From Flavobacteriaceae bacterium (GTDB lineage Bacteria > Bacteroidota > Bacteroidia > Flavobacteriales > Weeksellaceae): a DNA stretch of 39,133 nucleotides. The first letter of the stretch is position 1; every line of letters starts with the position of its first letter. Shown here piece after piece: positions 1 to 8,307 of this stretch. The notes under the pieces are model-generated. The model had not been told where the DNA came from and made no database searches. It was given only the letters and a program-made list of their open reading frames with translations. The stretch spans positions 1 to 39,133 of the forward strand of contig JAISMV010000044.1 of assembly GCA_031276535.1 (NCBI GenBank), read 5' to 3'. A program made the position numbers and the translations under genes.

Positions 1-19
1 ACTCTTGCGTTATCCTCCT

Positions 20-79
20 CCTCAGGTCAGTTGACCTGAGGTTATGAAAATCAAATCCTTTCAGGATTTTTGCTGCGTT
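20..79 (+). repeat. REP-like two-hairpin repeat, copy 1
   Basis: Two adjacent hairpins. The first (20-41) has 10-bp arms, CCTCAGGTCA and TGACCTGAGG, with a 2-nt loop. The second (53-69) is AAATCCTTTCAGGATTT, a 6-bp stem with loop TTTCA. Positions 40-73 are identical over 34 nt to 35705-35738, and similarity continues to about 79 with one mismatch. Only the first hairpin differs between the copies, and it keeps its pairing. The layout resembles repetitive extragenic palindromes mobilised by REP-associated tyrosine transposases; a relic of such a transposase lies next to the other copy. The repeat may extend left of the window, since similarity to 35668 onward begins near position 1. Confidence 0.75.
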
Positions 80-609
80 GTAAAAAATATTGTTTAAAAT
101 AGTAATAATCAATATAATACATAAAAATTATCTATGACTCACAACTATTTTACAAGACATTATGTGTATTTCTTCCCATTTTATTTTTCTGAAATTATGA
201 TGCGTTTGCCCTATTATGAAAGATTAAAAATTTGGAGAAAAAGAATTTTTTTCGTATCTTTATAGTATAGGGCATTTCGAACATTGTCCGGGAGAATTTT
301 CCGCTCTTCTTATCCTTATATACTTTCTTCGGTCATTTTTATTCTGATACACTAAATTCAGGTTTTAACCGCCTTGCATGTTTATAATTTTCTCCCAAAG
401 AGATCGTTTCACCCCACCCGAATTAATGATTTTTTGGTGCTGTCGGACTCGCGCTTAAGTCTAATAACAAAACACAAATACCCCTATTAAAAACATACAA
501 TAATCAAAGAATAATAATAAATTAAAACTTATACCCCCATAATAAAATGCGACTTATAGGTTAAAATATGTATTTTATTTAGAAATACCCTCCATTTATT
601 GAAAAAATA
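80..609. other. AT-rich intergenic region upstream of ald
   Basis: I see no convincing gene here. The stretch is AT-rich with scattered stop codons in all frames. It contains a promoter-like sequence at 231-262, listed separately, more than 400 nt ahead of the first start codon. It therefore either gives a long leader for ald or drives a short unrecognised transcript. I recognise no riboswitch fold. Confidence 0.5.
231..262 (+). promoter_or_regulatory. Candidate promoter without an adjacent gene
   Basis: TTTG at 231-234 lies 20 nt before TAtcTTTA at 255-262, one mismatch from the Bacteroidota -7 box TAnnTTTG. No reading frame follows closely; ald starts 420 nt downstream and has a nearer promoter. 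The surrounding sequence resembles 35090-35131. Confidence 0.35.
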
Positions 610-640
610 TTTCCGTAAAAGGTCTATTAGCGTAACTTTG
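610..640 (+). promoter_or_regulatory. Promoter of the ald operon
   Basis: TTTC at 610-613, a 19-nt spacer, then TAacTTTG at 633-640. This is an exact -7 match and a one-mismatch -33 match to the Bacteroidota consensus TTTG-N19-TAnnTTTG. Transcription would start about 35 nt before the ald ATG. Confidence 0.65.
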
Positions 641-682
641 TTGTATAACAAAATCTAAAAAATAATTAAAAACCTAAAAATT

Positions 683-1768
683 ATGGTAGTAGGAGTATTA
701 AAAGAGATCAAACAAGCTGAAAAAAGAGTGAGCATGACCCCTGCCGGGGTTGATTTAATGACCAAAAACGGACACAAAGTGCTCGTGGAATCCTCTTCCG
801 GAGAAGGCAGCGGATTTTCCAACAAAGCTTATCAGTCCGCCGGAGCAGAAATAGTAGCTACTCCCGAAGAGATTTTCGAACGAGCCGAAATGGTTATGCA
901 CGTAAAGGAAATTATGCCCAGCGAATATGAATTGCTGCGCGAAGGACAAATTGTATTTACGTATCTGCATCTGGCAGCAGATCCCAGACAGGCAGAAGCC
1001 CTTCAAGCCAGCAGATGCGTAGCTATTGCATATGAAACCGTACAAACCGCTGACAAAAAACTTCCCCTTCTCCAACCTATGAGCGAGGTTGCGGGAAGAA
1101 TGTCCATTCAGGAGGGTGCTCGTTTTCTGGAAATGCCTCAGGGAGGAAGCGGAATTTTATTGGGAGGAGTTCCCGGAGTTGCTCCGGCTAAGGTGGTTAT
1201 CATCGGCGGAGGCATCGTAGGTACCAATGCCGCAAAGATAGCCTGCGGAATGGGGGCAGACGTAACCATCTTTGATGTAAACCTCGACCGGCTAAGATAC
1301 TTGGACGACATCATGCCCGCAAACTGTAAATTACTGATGTCTAATCCATACATTATAACAGAAGAGCTCAAACAAGCCGATATGGTCATAGGCTCTGTAT
1401 TGATTGCCGGAGCAAAAGCTCCCAAGCTGGTAACCCGAGAAGTGGTTTCCCAAATGAAGAAAGGTTCGGTAATGGTCGATGTAGCCATTGATCAGGGGGG
1501 ATGTTTTGAAACTTCCAAGCCTACCTCTCACGAAAATCCGGTCTACACGGTAGACGGGGTTATTCATTATTGTGTCACCAATATGCCCGGAGCTGTAGCA
1601 CGAACCTCCACCATGGCTCTGACCAATGCCACACTGCCTTATGCCATTGCTATTGCAAACAAAGGCTGGGAAAAAGCTATCGCTGAAGATAAGGCATTAG
1701 CTCTGGGACTGAACGTTCTGGATGGAGAAATAGTATTCGGAGCGGTTAGAGAAGCTTTATTATCCTGA
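683..1768 (+). CDS. ald: Alanine dehydrogenase
   Basis: Catalyses the reversible NAD-dependent deamination of L-alanine to pyruvate and ammonia in the cytoplasm. The 361-residue protein has about the usual length (370) and aligns in pattern from end to end. The N-terminus MVVGVLKEIKQAEKRVSMTP and the substrate-binding segment MVMHVKEIMPSEYELL (around residues 70-85) are typical. The NAD-binding Rossmann loop VVIIGGGIVGTNAAK lies near residues 170-185, followed by an acidic IFDVN strand end. The start is the ATG 42 nt after a consensus -7 box. The aminotransferase starts 34 nt downstream and an amino-acid permease follows, so the enzyme probably recycles alanine formed by transamination to pyruvate, releasing ammonia. 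That pathway role is inference; the enzyme identity is secure. Confidence 0.93.
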   Translation: MVVGVLKEIKQAEKRVSMTPAGVDLMTKNGHKVLVESSSGEGSGFSNKAYQSAGAEIVATPEEIFERAEMVMHVKEIMPSEYELLREGQIVFTYLHLAADPRQAEALQASRCVAIAYETVQTADKKLPLLQPMSEVAGRMSIQEGARFLEMPQGGSGILLGGVPGVAPAKVVIIGGGIVGTNAAKIACGMGADVTIFDVNLDRLRYLDDIMPANCKLLMSNPYIITEELKQADMVIGSVLIAGAKAPKLVTREVVSQMKKGSVMVDVAIDQGGCFETSKPTSHENPVYTVDGVIHYCVTNMPGAVARTSTMALTNATLPYAIAIANKGWEKAIAEDKALALGLNVLDGEIVFGAVREALLS

Positions 1769-1802
1769 TTAACCTATTAATTAATTAAAAAAACAAAAAA
1801 AC

Positions 1803-3215
1803 ATGTATACAGAAAATATTATAAAAAGTAAAACAAGTGAAGAAGAATTAGCTAAGTTAAACTTTAGCAAAGCTCCGTCAATGGTAACCTCGCTTCCCGG
1901 CGCTAAGACTTTGGAATACCTGAAAAGGTCGGATCAGACAGAAACCATGGCGCGGGGAGCAGGACGCTTTCCATTTGTTTTCGCACAAGGAAAAGGTTCA
2001 ACTGTAAAATGTATTGACGGAAACACGATGATAGACATCACTGCGGGAGTCGCCGTGAACTCTGTCGGAAGATGCCACCCGCGTGTGCTGGAAGCCATAC
2101 AAAAACAGATGACCCATCTGATGCACGCATCCGACGGAGGAAGTGAACTTCGCACAAGACTGGCGGAGAAAATAGCTTCCATTATGCCTAACGGACTTAA
2201 AAATAATTGCGTTACTTTCTTCTCTCAGGGAGGAAGCGGAGCGGTGGAAACCGCAATAAAAGTGGCAAAAAAAGTAACCGGACGTCAACAGATCATTGCT
2301 TTCCACGGAGCATACCACGGAGTATGGACTGCTTCAGGCAGTTTAACTACAGGAGAAAATTACCATAAGGGAAATACCCATATACCGGATGTGATCCATG
2401 TTCCTTTCCCGTATTTCTATAGATTTCCTTTTGGAACGAAAACCAAAGAAGAATGTGAAGACTTCTGTGCGGATTATCTGGACTATCTCTTAAATACTCC
2501 TTATACAGGAGCCGATGACGTAGCGGCTGTAATACTCGAATCCATACAGGGAGAAGGCGGATATATTCCTCTATCTGCAAGTTTCATAGAAAAAGTAAAA
2601 GCCGCTTGTGAAAAAAACGGAGCTTTGTTCATTGCCGATGAAGTACAAGCCGGAGCCGGAAGATCGGGAAAGATGTGGGTGGTGGAATATACAAATGTCA
2701 CACCCGACATCATTACCTGGGGAAAAGGTTTAGGTGGTGACTTACCGATGGCAGGATGTACCGTGAGAAAAGACCTTGCTCTGAAAATATCCGAAGGAAG
2801 CATGCCCAACACTTTCGCCGCAAACGGAATATCCGCAGCTGTGTGTATGACCAACATAGATATCCTTACGGAAGAGGACAATGCATTGCTCAACAGGGTA
2901 GCCGAATTGGGCAAAGAAACTATCGAAAGACTGCAAAAAGCCAAGGAAACTATACCTAATATAGGAGAAGTTCGGGGAAGAGGACTGATGATAGGTATTG
3001 AACTGGTAGAAGATCCATTCACACGCAAACCTTTAAGCAAAGACATCATAGGAGAAATTACAATAAAGATGTTAAACAAAGGGATTATCATGCTTCCATG
3101 CGGACGATACGGAAATGTTTTCCGGCTGATGCCTCCTCTCACCATTACACGTGAACTACTTTTCAAGGCTTGTGATATACTGGTTGAAACTATCAAAGAA
3201 ATCATTAAAAAATAA
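1803..3215 (+). CDS. Class-III PLP-dependent aminotransferase
   Basis: A fold-type I, class-III aminotransferase of 470 residues, the group containing 4-aminobutyrate, ornithine and omega-amino-acid transaminases and some amino-acid racemases. Visible motifs are SQGGSGAVETAIKVAKK (141-157) at the cofactor phosphate site, AFHGAYHGVWTASGS (166-180), the cofactor-ring motif ADEVQAGAGRSGK (278-290), and the probable Schiff-base lysine K308 in WGKGLGGDLPMAG. A C-terminal RLMPPLTIT segment is also family-typical. The amino donor cannot be read from sequence: GABA, a beta- or omega-amino acid, or a branched-chain epimerase-like activity are all possible. Ald directly upstream would regenerate pyruvate from alanine if pyruvate is the acceptor, and the permease 5 nt downstream would import the substrate. 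Both links are inference from operon structure. Confidence 0.85.
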   Translation: MYTENIIKSKTSEEELAKLNFSKAPSMVTSLPGAKTLEYLKRSDQTETMARGAGRFPFVFAQGKGSTVKCIDGNTMIDITAGVAVNSVGRCHPRVLEAIQKQMTHLMHASDGGSELRTRLAEKIASIMPNGLKNNCVTFFSQGGSGAVETAIKVAKKVTGRQQIIAFHGAYHGVWTASGSLTTGENYHKGNTHIPDVIHVPFPYFYRFPFGTKTKEECEDFCADYLDYLLNTPYTGADDVAAVILESIQGEGGYIPLSASFIEKVKAACEKNGALFIADEVQAGAGRSGKMWVVEYTNVTPDIITWGKGLGGDLPMAGCTVRKDLALKISEGSMPNTFAANGISAAVCMTNIDILTEEDNALLNRVAELGKETIERLQKAKETIPNIGEVRGRGLMIGIELVEDPFTRKPLSKDIIGEITIKMLNKGIIMLPCGRYGNVFRLMPPLTITRELLFKACDILVETIKEIIKK

Positions 3216-3220
3216 CGATC

Positions 3221-4660
3221 ATGGAACACTTGGAAAGAAAATTAGAATTTTGGTCGTGCTTAGCGGTCGGAATAGGATTAGTAGTAGCATCGGGAACTTT
3301 GGTAAATTTGGGTCAAGGTATGGGAATTGCCGGTGCAGGATTTGTTATCGCTATGGTCTGTGCATGGATACTTCAACATTTTTCTGCACAAACCTATTCC
3401 GAACTGGCTTGTATGATTCCGGCTGCCGGAGGGATACGCTCATACACACGAGTGGCGATGGGAGCCTTGCCGGCGGTAGTGGCGACAATCAGCGGCTTTT
3501 TGATTCCCAACATACTGGCAGGCCCCGCAGAATTATCCATTGCAGGTTCTATCATTTCGGAAAATTTTGCTCCTTCAATTCATCCCATGATATGGGGAGT
3601 AGGCATTCTTTTTATCCTTACTTTGTTAAACATCATTGGGGTAGACATTTTTGCCAAATCTCAAATTGTTTTCACCATAATAATGGTAACTGCTTTGGTA
3701 TGTTTAGGATTAATCGGATTATTTGAAATGGGAAAAACTCCTCCCGCTCTGCCGGAAACGTCTTTTAATCCGTTAGGATGGAAAGTCTTAGGTCTTACTG
3801 CTCTGGCTATATGGTTATACATGGGAATCGAATTTGTTGCCCCTTTGGCTCAAGAAACCATTAACCCCGACAAAAACATTCCCAAGGCAATGACCGTTGG
3901 ACTTATAATCATTTTCATAGTCAATTTGTTATATGGATTTGCTTCGTTGAAATACGTTTCAAAAGAAGAGCTCGCAATCTCAAACGCTCCTCATATTCTG
4001 GTTGCACAGGCTATTTTAGGAAAATACGGAGCTATAATTATAGCTATCGTATCTATTTTCGCCAGTGCAAGCACACTAAATACCGTAATCGGGGTGGTTC
4101 CGAGAATGCTGTACGGAATGGGAATAAACGGAGAACTTCCCCGCTTTTTCGGAGCAATACACAAACGTTTCAAAACTCCTTTTTTAGGAATTATTTTTGT
4201 GTTTGCCTTAATCACCTTGTTCTATACCGGAGGAATCGGAAGTGCAGGCAATATTGTGGTATATATCATGGCTGCCTGTTGTTCCTGGCTGGTGTGTTAT
4301 ATTATTGCCCATATTAATGTAATTATCCTAAGAATCCGCTATCCGGAAGCAAAACGTCCTTATCGCACTCCGTTGTATCCGCTACCGCAAATTGCAGGTT
4401 CCGCGGGAATGCTGTATTGTATCTTCAACATCGCCCCCGAGCCTTCCATGGCTCCGGCTATTTATACCATTACGGGAGTTCTTGTAGGAGTAACCGTAAT
4501 CTTTGCTTTTATCTGGCTCAAATTCGTCGTTAAAGAACCTTTGTTCAAGCCTATGTCATTGGAAGAAATTAAAAAAGAATGGACATACGAAGACGAAGAA
4601 ATAACAGAGCCTATAGATGATGGTATTACCGGTAATCTTTCAAGATTTCCTGCCGTATAA
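3221..4660 (+). CDS. APC-family amino-acid permease
   Basis: A 479-residue integral membrane protein with about 12 hydrophobic segments, matching the amino acid-polyamine-organocation superfamily. The first helix contains the usual glycine-rich unwound stretch (GIGLVVASGTLVNLG, about residues 17-31). The C-terminal tail after about residue 440 is charged and cytoplasmic-looking. It would sit in the inner membrane and import an amino acid or amine by proton or sodium symport or exchange. It starts 5 nt after the aminotransferase stop, so the two are almost certainly co-transcribed and translationally coupled. The likeliest cargo is therefore the aminotransferase substrate. The exact substrate is unknown. 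Confidence 0.85.
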   Translation: MEHLERKLEFWSCLAVGIGLVVASGTLVNLGQGMGIAGAGFVIAMVCAWILQHFSAQTYSELACMIPAAGGIRSYTRVAMGALPAVVATISGFLIPNILAGPAELSIAGSIISENFAPSIHPMIWGVGILFILTLLNIIGVDIFAKSQIVFTIIMVTALVCLGLIGLFEMGKTPPALPETSFNPLGWKVLGLTALAIWLYMGIEFVAPLAQETINPDKNIPKAMTVGLIIIFIVNLLYGFASLKYVSKEELAISNAPHILVAQAILGKYGAIIIAIVSIFASASTLNTVIGVVPRMLYGMGINGELPRFFGAIHKRFKTPFLGIIFVFALITLFYTGGIGSAGNIVVYIMAACCSWLVCYIIAHINVIILRIRYPEAKRPYRTPLYPLPQIAGSAGMLYCIFNIAPEPSMAPAIYTITGVLVGVTVIFAFIWLKFVVKEPLFKPMSLEEIKKEWTYEDEEITEPIDDGITGNLSRFPAV

Positions 4661-4680
4661 AATCCTAAAGAACAGATCTT

Positions 4681-5226
4681 ATGATTGAATTCGGTTTTTT
4701 AAGAAAAAAACAACAAGATATTTGTATGAATATTGTGTACTCCTACTTTGCACCATATTGGGGATATTATGGTGCAAAGGGGTTCACAAAAATCCCTCAT
4801 AATCTCAAAAATATAAAGCTGATACTGGTCAGAAAAAATAAATTTATGGGCGGTCTATACGATCTGCAATTATCTGCTGCCTGGCCGGTTGACCAAGATG
4901 AAGAATGGACGATCAAACTTCGATGCCGGAGAAACGACAGCCTTTTTTATACAAAAAGCCATTCGCCTGTTGCCAGGGAAATAATCCAACAATTAAATCT
5001 CCACGGAAAATTATTGAAAATACTTGCCCAAATAGACTTGTTGGATATGAATATATCTATGAAAAGCCATTCTTTACAACTCAATGTAACACCTATGGGA
5101 GGCGGAATGTGTTTCCTTGTGCTTCCTCCGGTACGTTATCAGGTTCCTATGCCTAAAGATCAGATCGGAAAATTAGCATGGTCTATCGAACAAATCGGGA
5201 AATTAATGACTAAATACCAACAATAA
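4681..5226 (+). CDS. Unrecognised conserved-looking 181-residue protein
   Basis: I do not recognise a family. The predicted protein is soluble, with no signal peptide and no clear membrane helix. It is rich in beta-prone stretches (LKNIKLILVRKNKFMGGLYD, SLQLNVTPMGGGMCFLVLPP) and ends in an amphipathic helix. Its start lies 20 nt after the permease stop, on the same strand, so it probably belongs to the ald-aminotransferase-permease operon. An internal ATG at 4726 is an alternative start that would remove 15 residues. Codon use and base composition resemble its neighbours. It may be an accessory or regulatory protein for the transport or catabolic module, but nothing in the sequence shows what it does. 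Confidence 0.7.
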   Translation: MIEFGFLRKKQQDICMNIVYSYFAPYWGYYGAKGFTKIPHNLKNIKLILVRKNKFMGGLYDLQLSAAWPVDQDEEWTIKLRCRRNDSLFYTKSHSPVAREIIQQLNLHGKLLKILAQIDLLDMNISMKSHSLQLNVTPMGGGMCFLVLPPVRYQVPMPKDQIGKLAWSIEQIGKLMTKYQQ

Positions 5227-5283
5227 ACGGTCATTATTTTTCAAGCCTTTTAATTACAAATAACCTTAAAATAACTATTACCT

Positions 5284-6060
5284 ATGACTAGAACTAAACT
5301 ATTTTTACAGAACTTATTGTTTACCTGTTTATGTGTTTACATACAGGCTCAGACAGATGCTGATGTTCCGGAACAAAAAACTCCCGGTGTTTCATTCACC
5401 GCAGGTATAGACGCCGCTACTGCCTATAATCTTCGCGGGATGACGTGCAACAAGGGTTTTGTGCTTCAACCTTATTTGAATGTACGGTCAAAATGGTTTA
5501 CTTATCTGTTGTGGACAAACTATAACCTGCAAAGCGATGACAATGGGCTGGGACATTTTAAAAGCAGTGAATTTACAGAAACCGATCATCTTTTCACTTT
5601 CCTCCTGCTTCCTGTCAAATTTGTCGATCTGGACGCTACTCTCGGCATATACACTTATCCTTATTTAGGCTGGGAAAGCGATAAGGAAATGCAGATAGGA
5701 ATATCAAAAACATTTTATTCATACCTGACTCCCTCCGTACGTATATGTTATATGATCGACGGCAGCATGGAAAAAAACCTGTATGTGGAATTCGGAGTGA
5801 AAGGAAATAAAAAAATAAACGAACAACTTTCTTTTGAATATCTGCTTAGAGCTAGTTGGGAAAAACAGGGATATGTTTCCGAAAGTCCGTCGGGAATGAG
5901 AGAATTGCTCGCAACAACCGGATTAACCTGGATGCTTAACAAATCGGTAGGATTTGTCGGAAAATTAAATTATTCCGAGCAACTTAACCCTCGTATCCTA
6001 TCCGATAAACTGTACGATGTACGTTTTTTCGGTTCAATAGGAACGGTTGTTAATTTTTAA
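5284..6060 (+). CDS. TorF-like outer-membrane beta-barrel protein
   Basis: 258 residues with an N-terminal signal peptide: a short basic start, a hydrophobic segment to about residue 20, and a probable cleavage after IQA before QTDAD. The rest alternates polar and aromatic or hydrophobic residues as membrane beta-strands do, and the chain ends in phenylalanine (GTVVNF), the usual barrel C-terminal signature. The beginning of the mature part (FTAGIDAATAYNLRGMT, then a short strand, turn, strand pattern) resembles TorF-type putative porins. It would form a small outer-membrane channel or sensor. It lies 57 nt after the unrecognised gene and 43 nt before the sensor kinase, so it may belong to the catabolic operon or to the two-component system. 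Family assignment is by pattern only. Confidence 0.65.
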   Translation: MTRTKLFLQNLLFTCLCVYIQAQTDADVPEQKTPGVSFTAGIDAATAYNLRGMTCNKGFVLQPYLNVRSKWFTYLLWTNYNLQSDDNGLGHFKSSEFTETDHLFTFLLLPVKFVDLDATLGIYTYPYLGWESDKEMQIGISKTFYSYLTPSVRICYMIDGSMEKNLYVEFGVKGNKKINEQLSFEYLLRASWEKQGYVSESPSGMRELLATTGLTWMLNKSVGFVGKLNYSEQLNPRILSDKLYDVRFFGSIGTVVNF

Positions 6061-6103
6061 TGGAGTTACTTTATACTTTACACCATGGATTTAACGTTTC
6101 CAT

Positions 6104-7141
6104 ATGAGTTTAATGCCAAGCAACCAATTGATGCATTCACCTTTGAAAAAATCAGGATTAAAGCTGGGGATATGGGGAGTTATCTGGATATTCTTATATT
6201 TGGGAGAAATACGGCTGTCTCATGGATTTGCCATATGGAATGCTTCCATGGTTGTTCTTTCTCAATATACTATTTTTAATTGCAACCTGTACTGGAAAAA
6301 AAAGAGTAAAACTTTCAACTACCGGTTGAAGACCATCGGTTTGTTATTTCTGATGATAATTTCAGACCTCCTGATTGAAAATATCACCGAAGCAAGACAT
6401 TTATTCATTAAAGGAGGTAAAGACTGGTATACTCCTTTTTCCCTGACCATATTCGTATTTTTTAATTTATGTGCGTTTTTTGCCAGCGAATTATTCATCC
6501 TGCAACAAGAATATTACAAAAACCTGTCCATTATAAATAAACTAAAAGAACAGCAGGCTATTTCCCAACTGGATTTATTAAAATCAAAAATAAATCCTCA
6601 CTTTTTATTTAACTCATTAAATACGATCTATACGTTAAGTTATTTAAAAAATGAAAAAACTCCTGAAAAGATCATGCATTTATCGGAAATGCTAAGGTAT
6701 GTCCTATACGACTGTGACGTAGATAAAATTCCTGTGATCAAAGAAATCAATTACCTCAAGGCATATATGAATTTTAATTCCCTTCGGGGAAAATACAATC
6801 AAAATATAAATTTTAAATTCGAAAACTGTTTTGATAATGTGGCTATTGCTCCAATGCTCCTGCTTCCTTTTGTCGAAAATGCATACAAATACAGTGGTAT
6901 CCTACACAACAAAGACGCCTACATCAACATATCCATTGATGTAAATAAGAACAACATCCTTTTTTTTATCGAAAATTCTGTATACTCATCAAACCCGAAC
7001 GAAAAAACACTGATTCAGGGAGGAATCGGACTCAACAATGTAAAAAAAAGACTGGAACTCCAGTATCCTGAAAAATATTCATTAAATATCAACTCAAAAC
7101 AAAATGTATTTCAGGTTACGTTAATTATCCGGTTTGAATAA
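6104..7141 (+). CDS. LytS-type membrane sensor histidine kinase
   Basis: A 345-residue kinase of the His_kinase (LytS/YehU) family. The N-terminal 135 residues hold about four hydrophobic segments (roughly 22-38, 45-60, 78-92 and 112-132), followed by a short coiled-coil linker. The phosphoacceptor is H166 in SKINPHFLFNSLN. The ATP-binding domain has the N-box LPFVENAYKY (E258, N259) and the G-box QGGIGLNNVKKRL (305-317). It would phosphorylate the LytTR regulator encoded 189 nt downstream. The signal is unknown because the membrane part has no recognised sensor domain. The start ATG at 6104 is the first in frame; an alternative at 6113 would shorten it by three residues. Confidence 0.88.
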   Translation: MSLMPSNQLMHSPLKKSGLKLGIWGVIWIFLYLGEIRLSHGFAIWNASMVVLSQYTIFNCNLYWKKKSKTFNYRLKTIGLLFLMIISDLLIENITEARHLFIKGGKDWYTPFSLTIFVFFNLCAFFASELFILQQEYYKNLSIINKLKEQQAISQLDLLKSKINPHFLFNSLNTIYTLSYLKNEKTPEKIMHLSEMLRYVLYDCDVDKIPVIKEINYLKAYMNFNSLRGKYNQNINFKFENCFDNVAIAPMLLLPFVENAYKYSGILHNKDAYINISIDVNKNNILFFIENSVYSSNPNEKTLIQGGIGLNNVKKRLELQYPEKYSLNINSKQNVFQVTLIIRFE

Positions 7142-7255
7142 TTCATAACGAAATGTAGTAAAAACATGTTTTTACCGTCATAACTCATATATATTCGAGA
7201 AATTTTTCGTTATTTTCATTATTTTTTTACGCACACCCCTCTTATTTTTATTGTT

Positions 7256-7287
7256 TTTGGTTAAATAATTATATTTTCTTATCTTTG
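7256..7287 (+). promoter_or_regulatory. Promoter of the LytTR response regulator
   Basis: TTTGG at 7256-7260 lies 19 nt upstream of TAtcTTTG at 7280-7287, an exact -7 box. The ATG is 43 nt further on. The regulator can therefore be transcribed separately from its kinase. Confidence 0.7.
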
Positions 7288-7330
7288 ATACCCTAACTCA
7301 ACTGCTCTATAACAATATAAAATCATATTT

Positions 7331-8038
7331 ATGGGAACCAAAATCAAATGTATAATTATAGAAGACGAGCCAATGGCATCCAAACTGCTAAGCAGCTACA
7401 TCGAAAAAATGGACACTTTGGAACTTGTCGCCTCATTTGATAACCCCACAGATTACATCGCAACAAAAGAAAACATCGCTGCCGATCTCATATTTCTGGA
7501 TATATGCATGCCGGAAATGGACGGCATCAGCTTTCTGCGAATGGTTCCTTTATATGCCGAAGTGATCATAACCACCGCCTCTCAGGATTATGCCCTGAAA
7601 TGTTACCCTTTAAAAGTGATCGATTACCTGTTAAAACCCTTTCGGTACAACCGGTTTGTAGAAGCGGTTAATTTTGCTTCAGAAGTTATTGAATTGAAAA
7701 GAAATCAAAAAAAGCAGAAGAACAACAAACTTCTTTGGCTTAAAGTAGATAAAAAACTCATAAAAGTTCAAACCTCCGACGTATTATACATAGAAGCAGC
7801 CTGGGAATACGTGAAGGTATGCACAAAAAAACAATCATTCATGGTATTGGCACAAATGAAAGATTTTGAGAAAAAACTGGACGAATATAATATCTTCTGC
7901 CGCATACACCGTTCTTTTTTAATCAATATGGAACATATCAGTTACATCGAAGGAAACATTGTTTACATCAATGACAACATATCTCTTCCCATAAGCAGAA
8001 ATTATAAAAACACCTTGTTTGAAAGACTGAAAGACTAA
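7331..8038 (+). CDS. LytTR-family response regulator
   Basis: 235 residues with two domains. The receiver domain (1-120) has the acidic pair E11-D12, the phosphoacceptor D57 in LIFLDICMPEMDG, and K102 in DYLLKPF. The DNA-binding LytTR domain (about 130-235) has the typical IEAAWEYVKV and FCRIHRSFLINMEHI segments. It is the cognate partner of the LytS-type kinase upstream. Such regulators bind pairs of direct repeats about two helix turns apart. It lies directly upstream of the hydrogenase operon on the same strand and could control it, the beta-barrel gene, or genes elsewhere; the sequence does not decide. Confidence 0.9.
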   Translation: MGTKIKCIIIEDEPMASKLLSSYIEKMDTLELVASFDNPTDYIATKENIAADLIFLDICMPEMDGISFLRMVPLYAEVIITTASQDYALKCYPLKVIDYLLKPFRYNRFVEAVNFASEVIELKRNQKKQKNNKLLWLKVDKKLIKVQTSDVLYIEAAWEYVKVCTKKQSFMVLAQMKDFEKKLDEYNIFCRIHRSFLINMEHISYIEGNIVYINDNISLPISRNYKNTLFERLKD

Positions 8039-8231
8039 CTTTCTCTTCCCCCTTCCGTGCTGCGATCCCCGTCACAGTCATCCCTGATTTTTACTATAAA
8101 ACTCAGGAGTTCTACAAAAACAATAATCTCAGTTCTCCGATAAAAATCAAAAAAGCAAGAAGATGCCTTTTACCATCAACTAACTTTATACCTTTAATAC
8201 ACAGGATTTTTGTTTTTATTTCTGTAATATT

Positions 8232-8262
8232 CTTGGAAAATCTAAAATATTTTCTATATTTG
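8232..8262 (+). promoter_or_regulatory. Promoter of the hydrogenase operon
   Basis: CTTG at 8232-8235, a 19-nt spacer, and TAtaTTTG at 8255-8262 match the Bacteroidota promoter consensus with one mismatch in the -33 element. The hyaA ATG is 45 nt downstream. The preceding stretch from 8039 holds no gene. Confidence 0.7.
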
Positions 8263-8307
8263 GTTCGGAATTAATAATATCCGTAATTTTCCAAAAATAT
8301 TTTTGTC

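Noticed and set aside
755-1567. Antisense frames over ald and other long genes
   Set aside because: They mirror the codon structure of strongly conserved genes on the other strand and have no domains of their own.
6085-6279. 64-codon frame overlapping the start of the sensor kinase
   Set aside because: It is out of frame with the kinase, has no family pattern, and the kinase frame explains the region.
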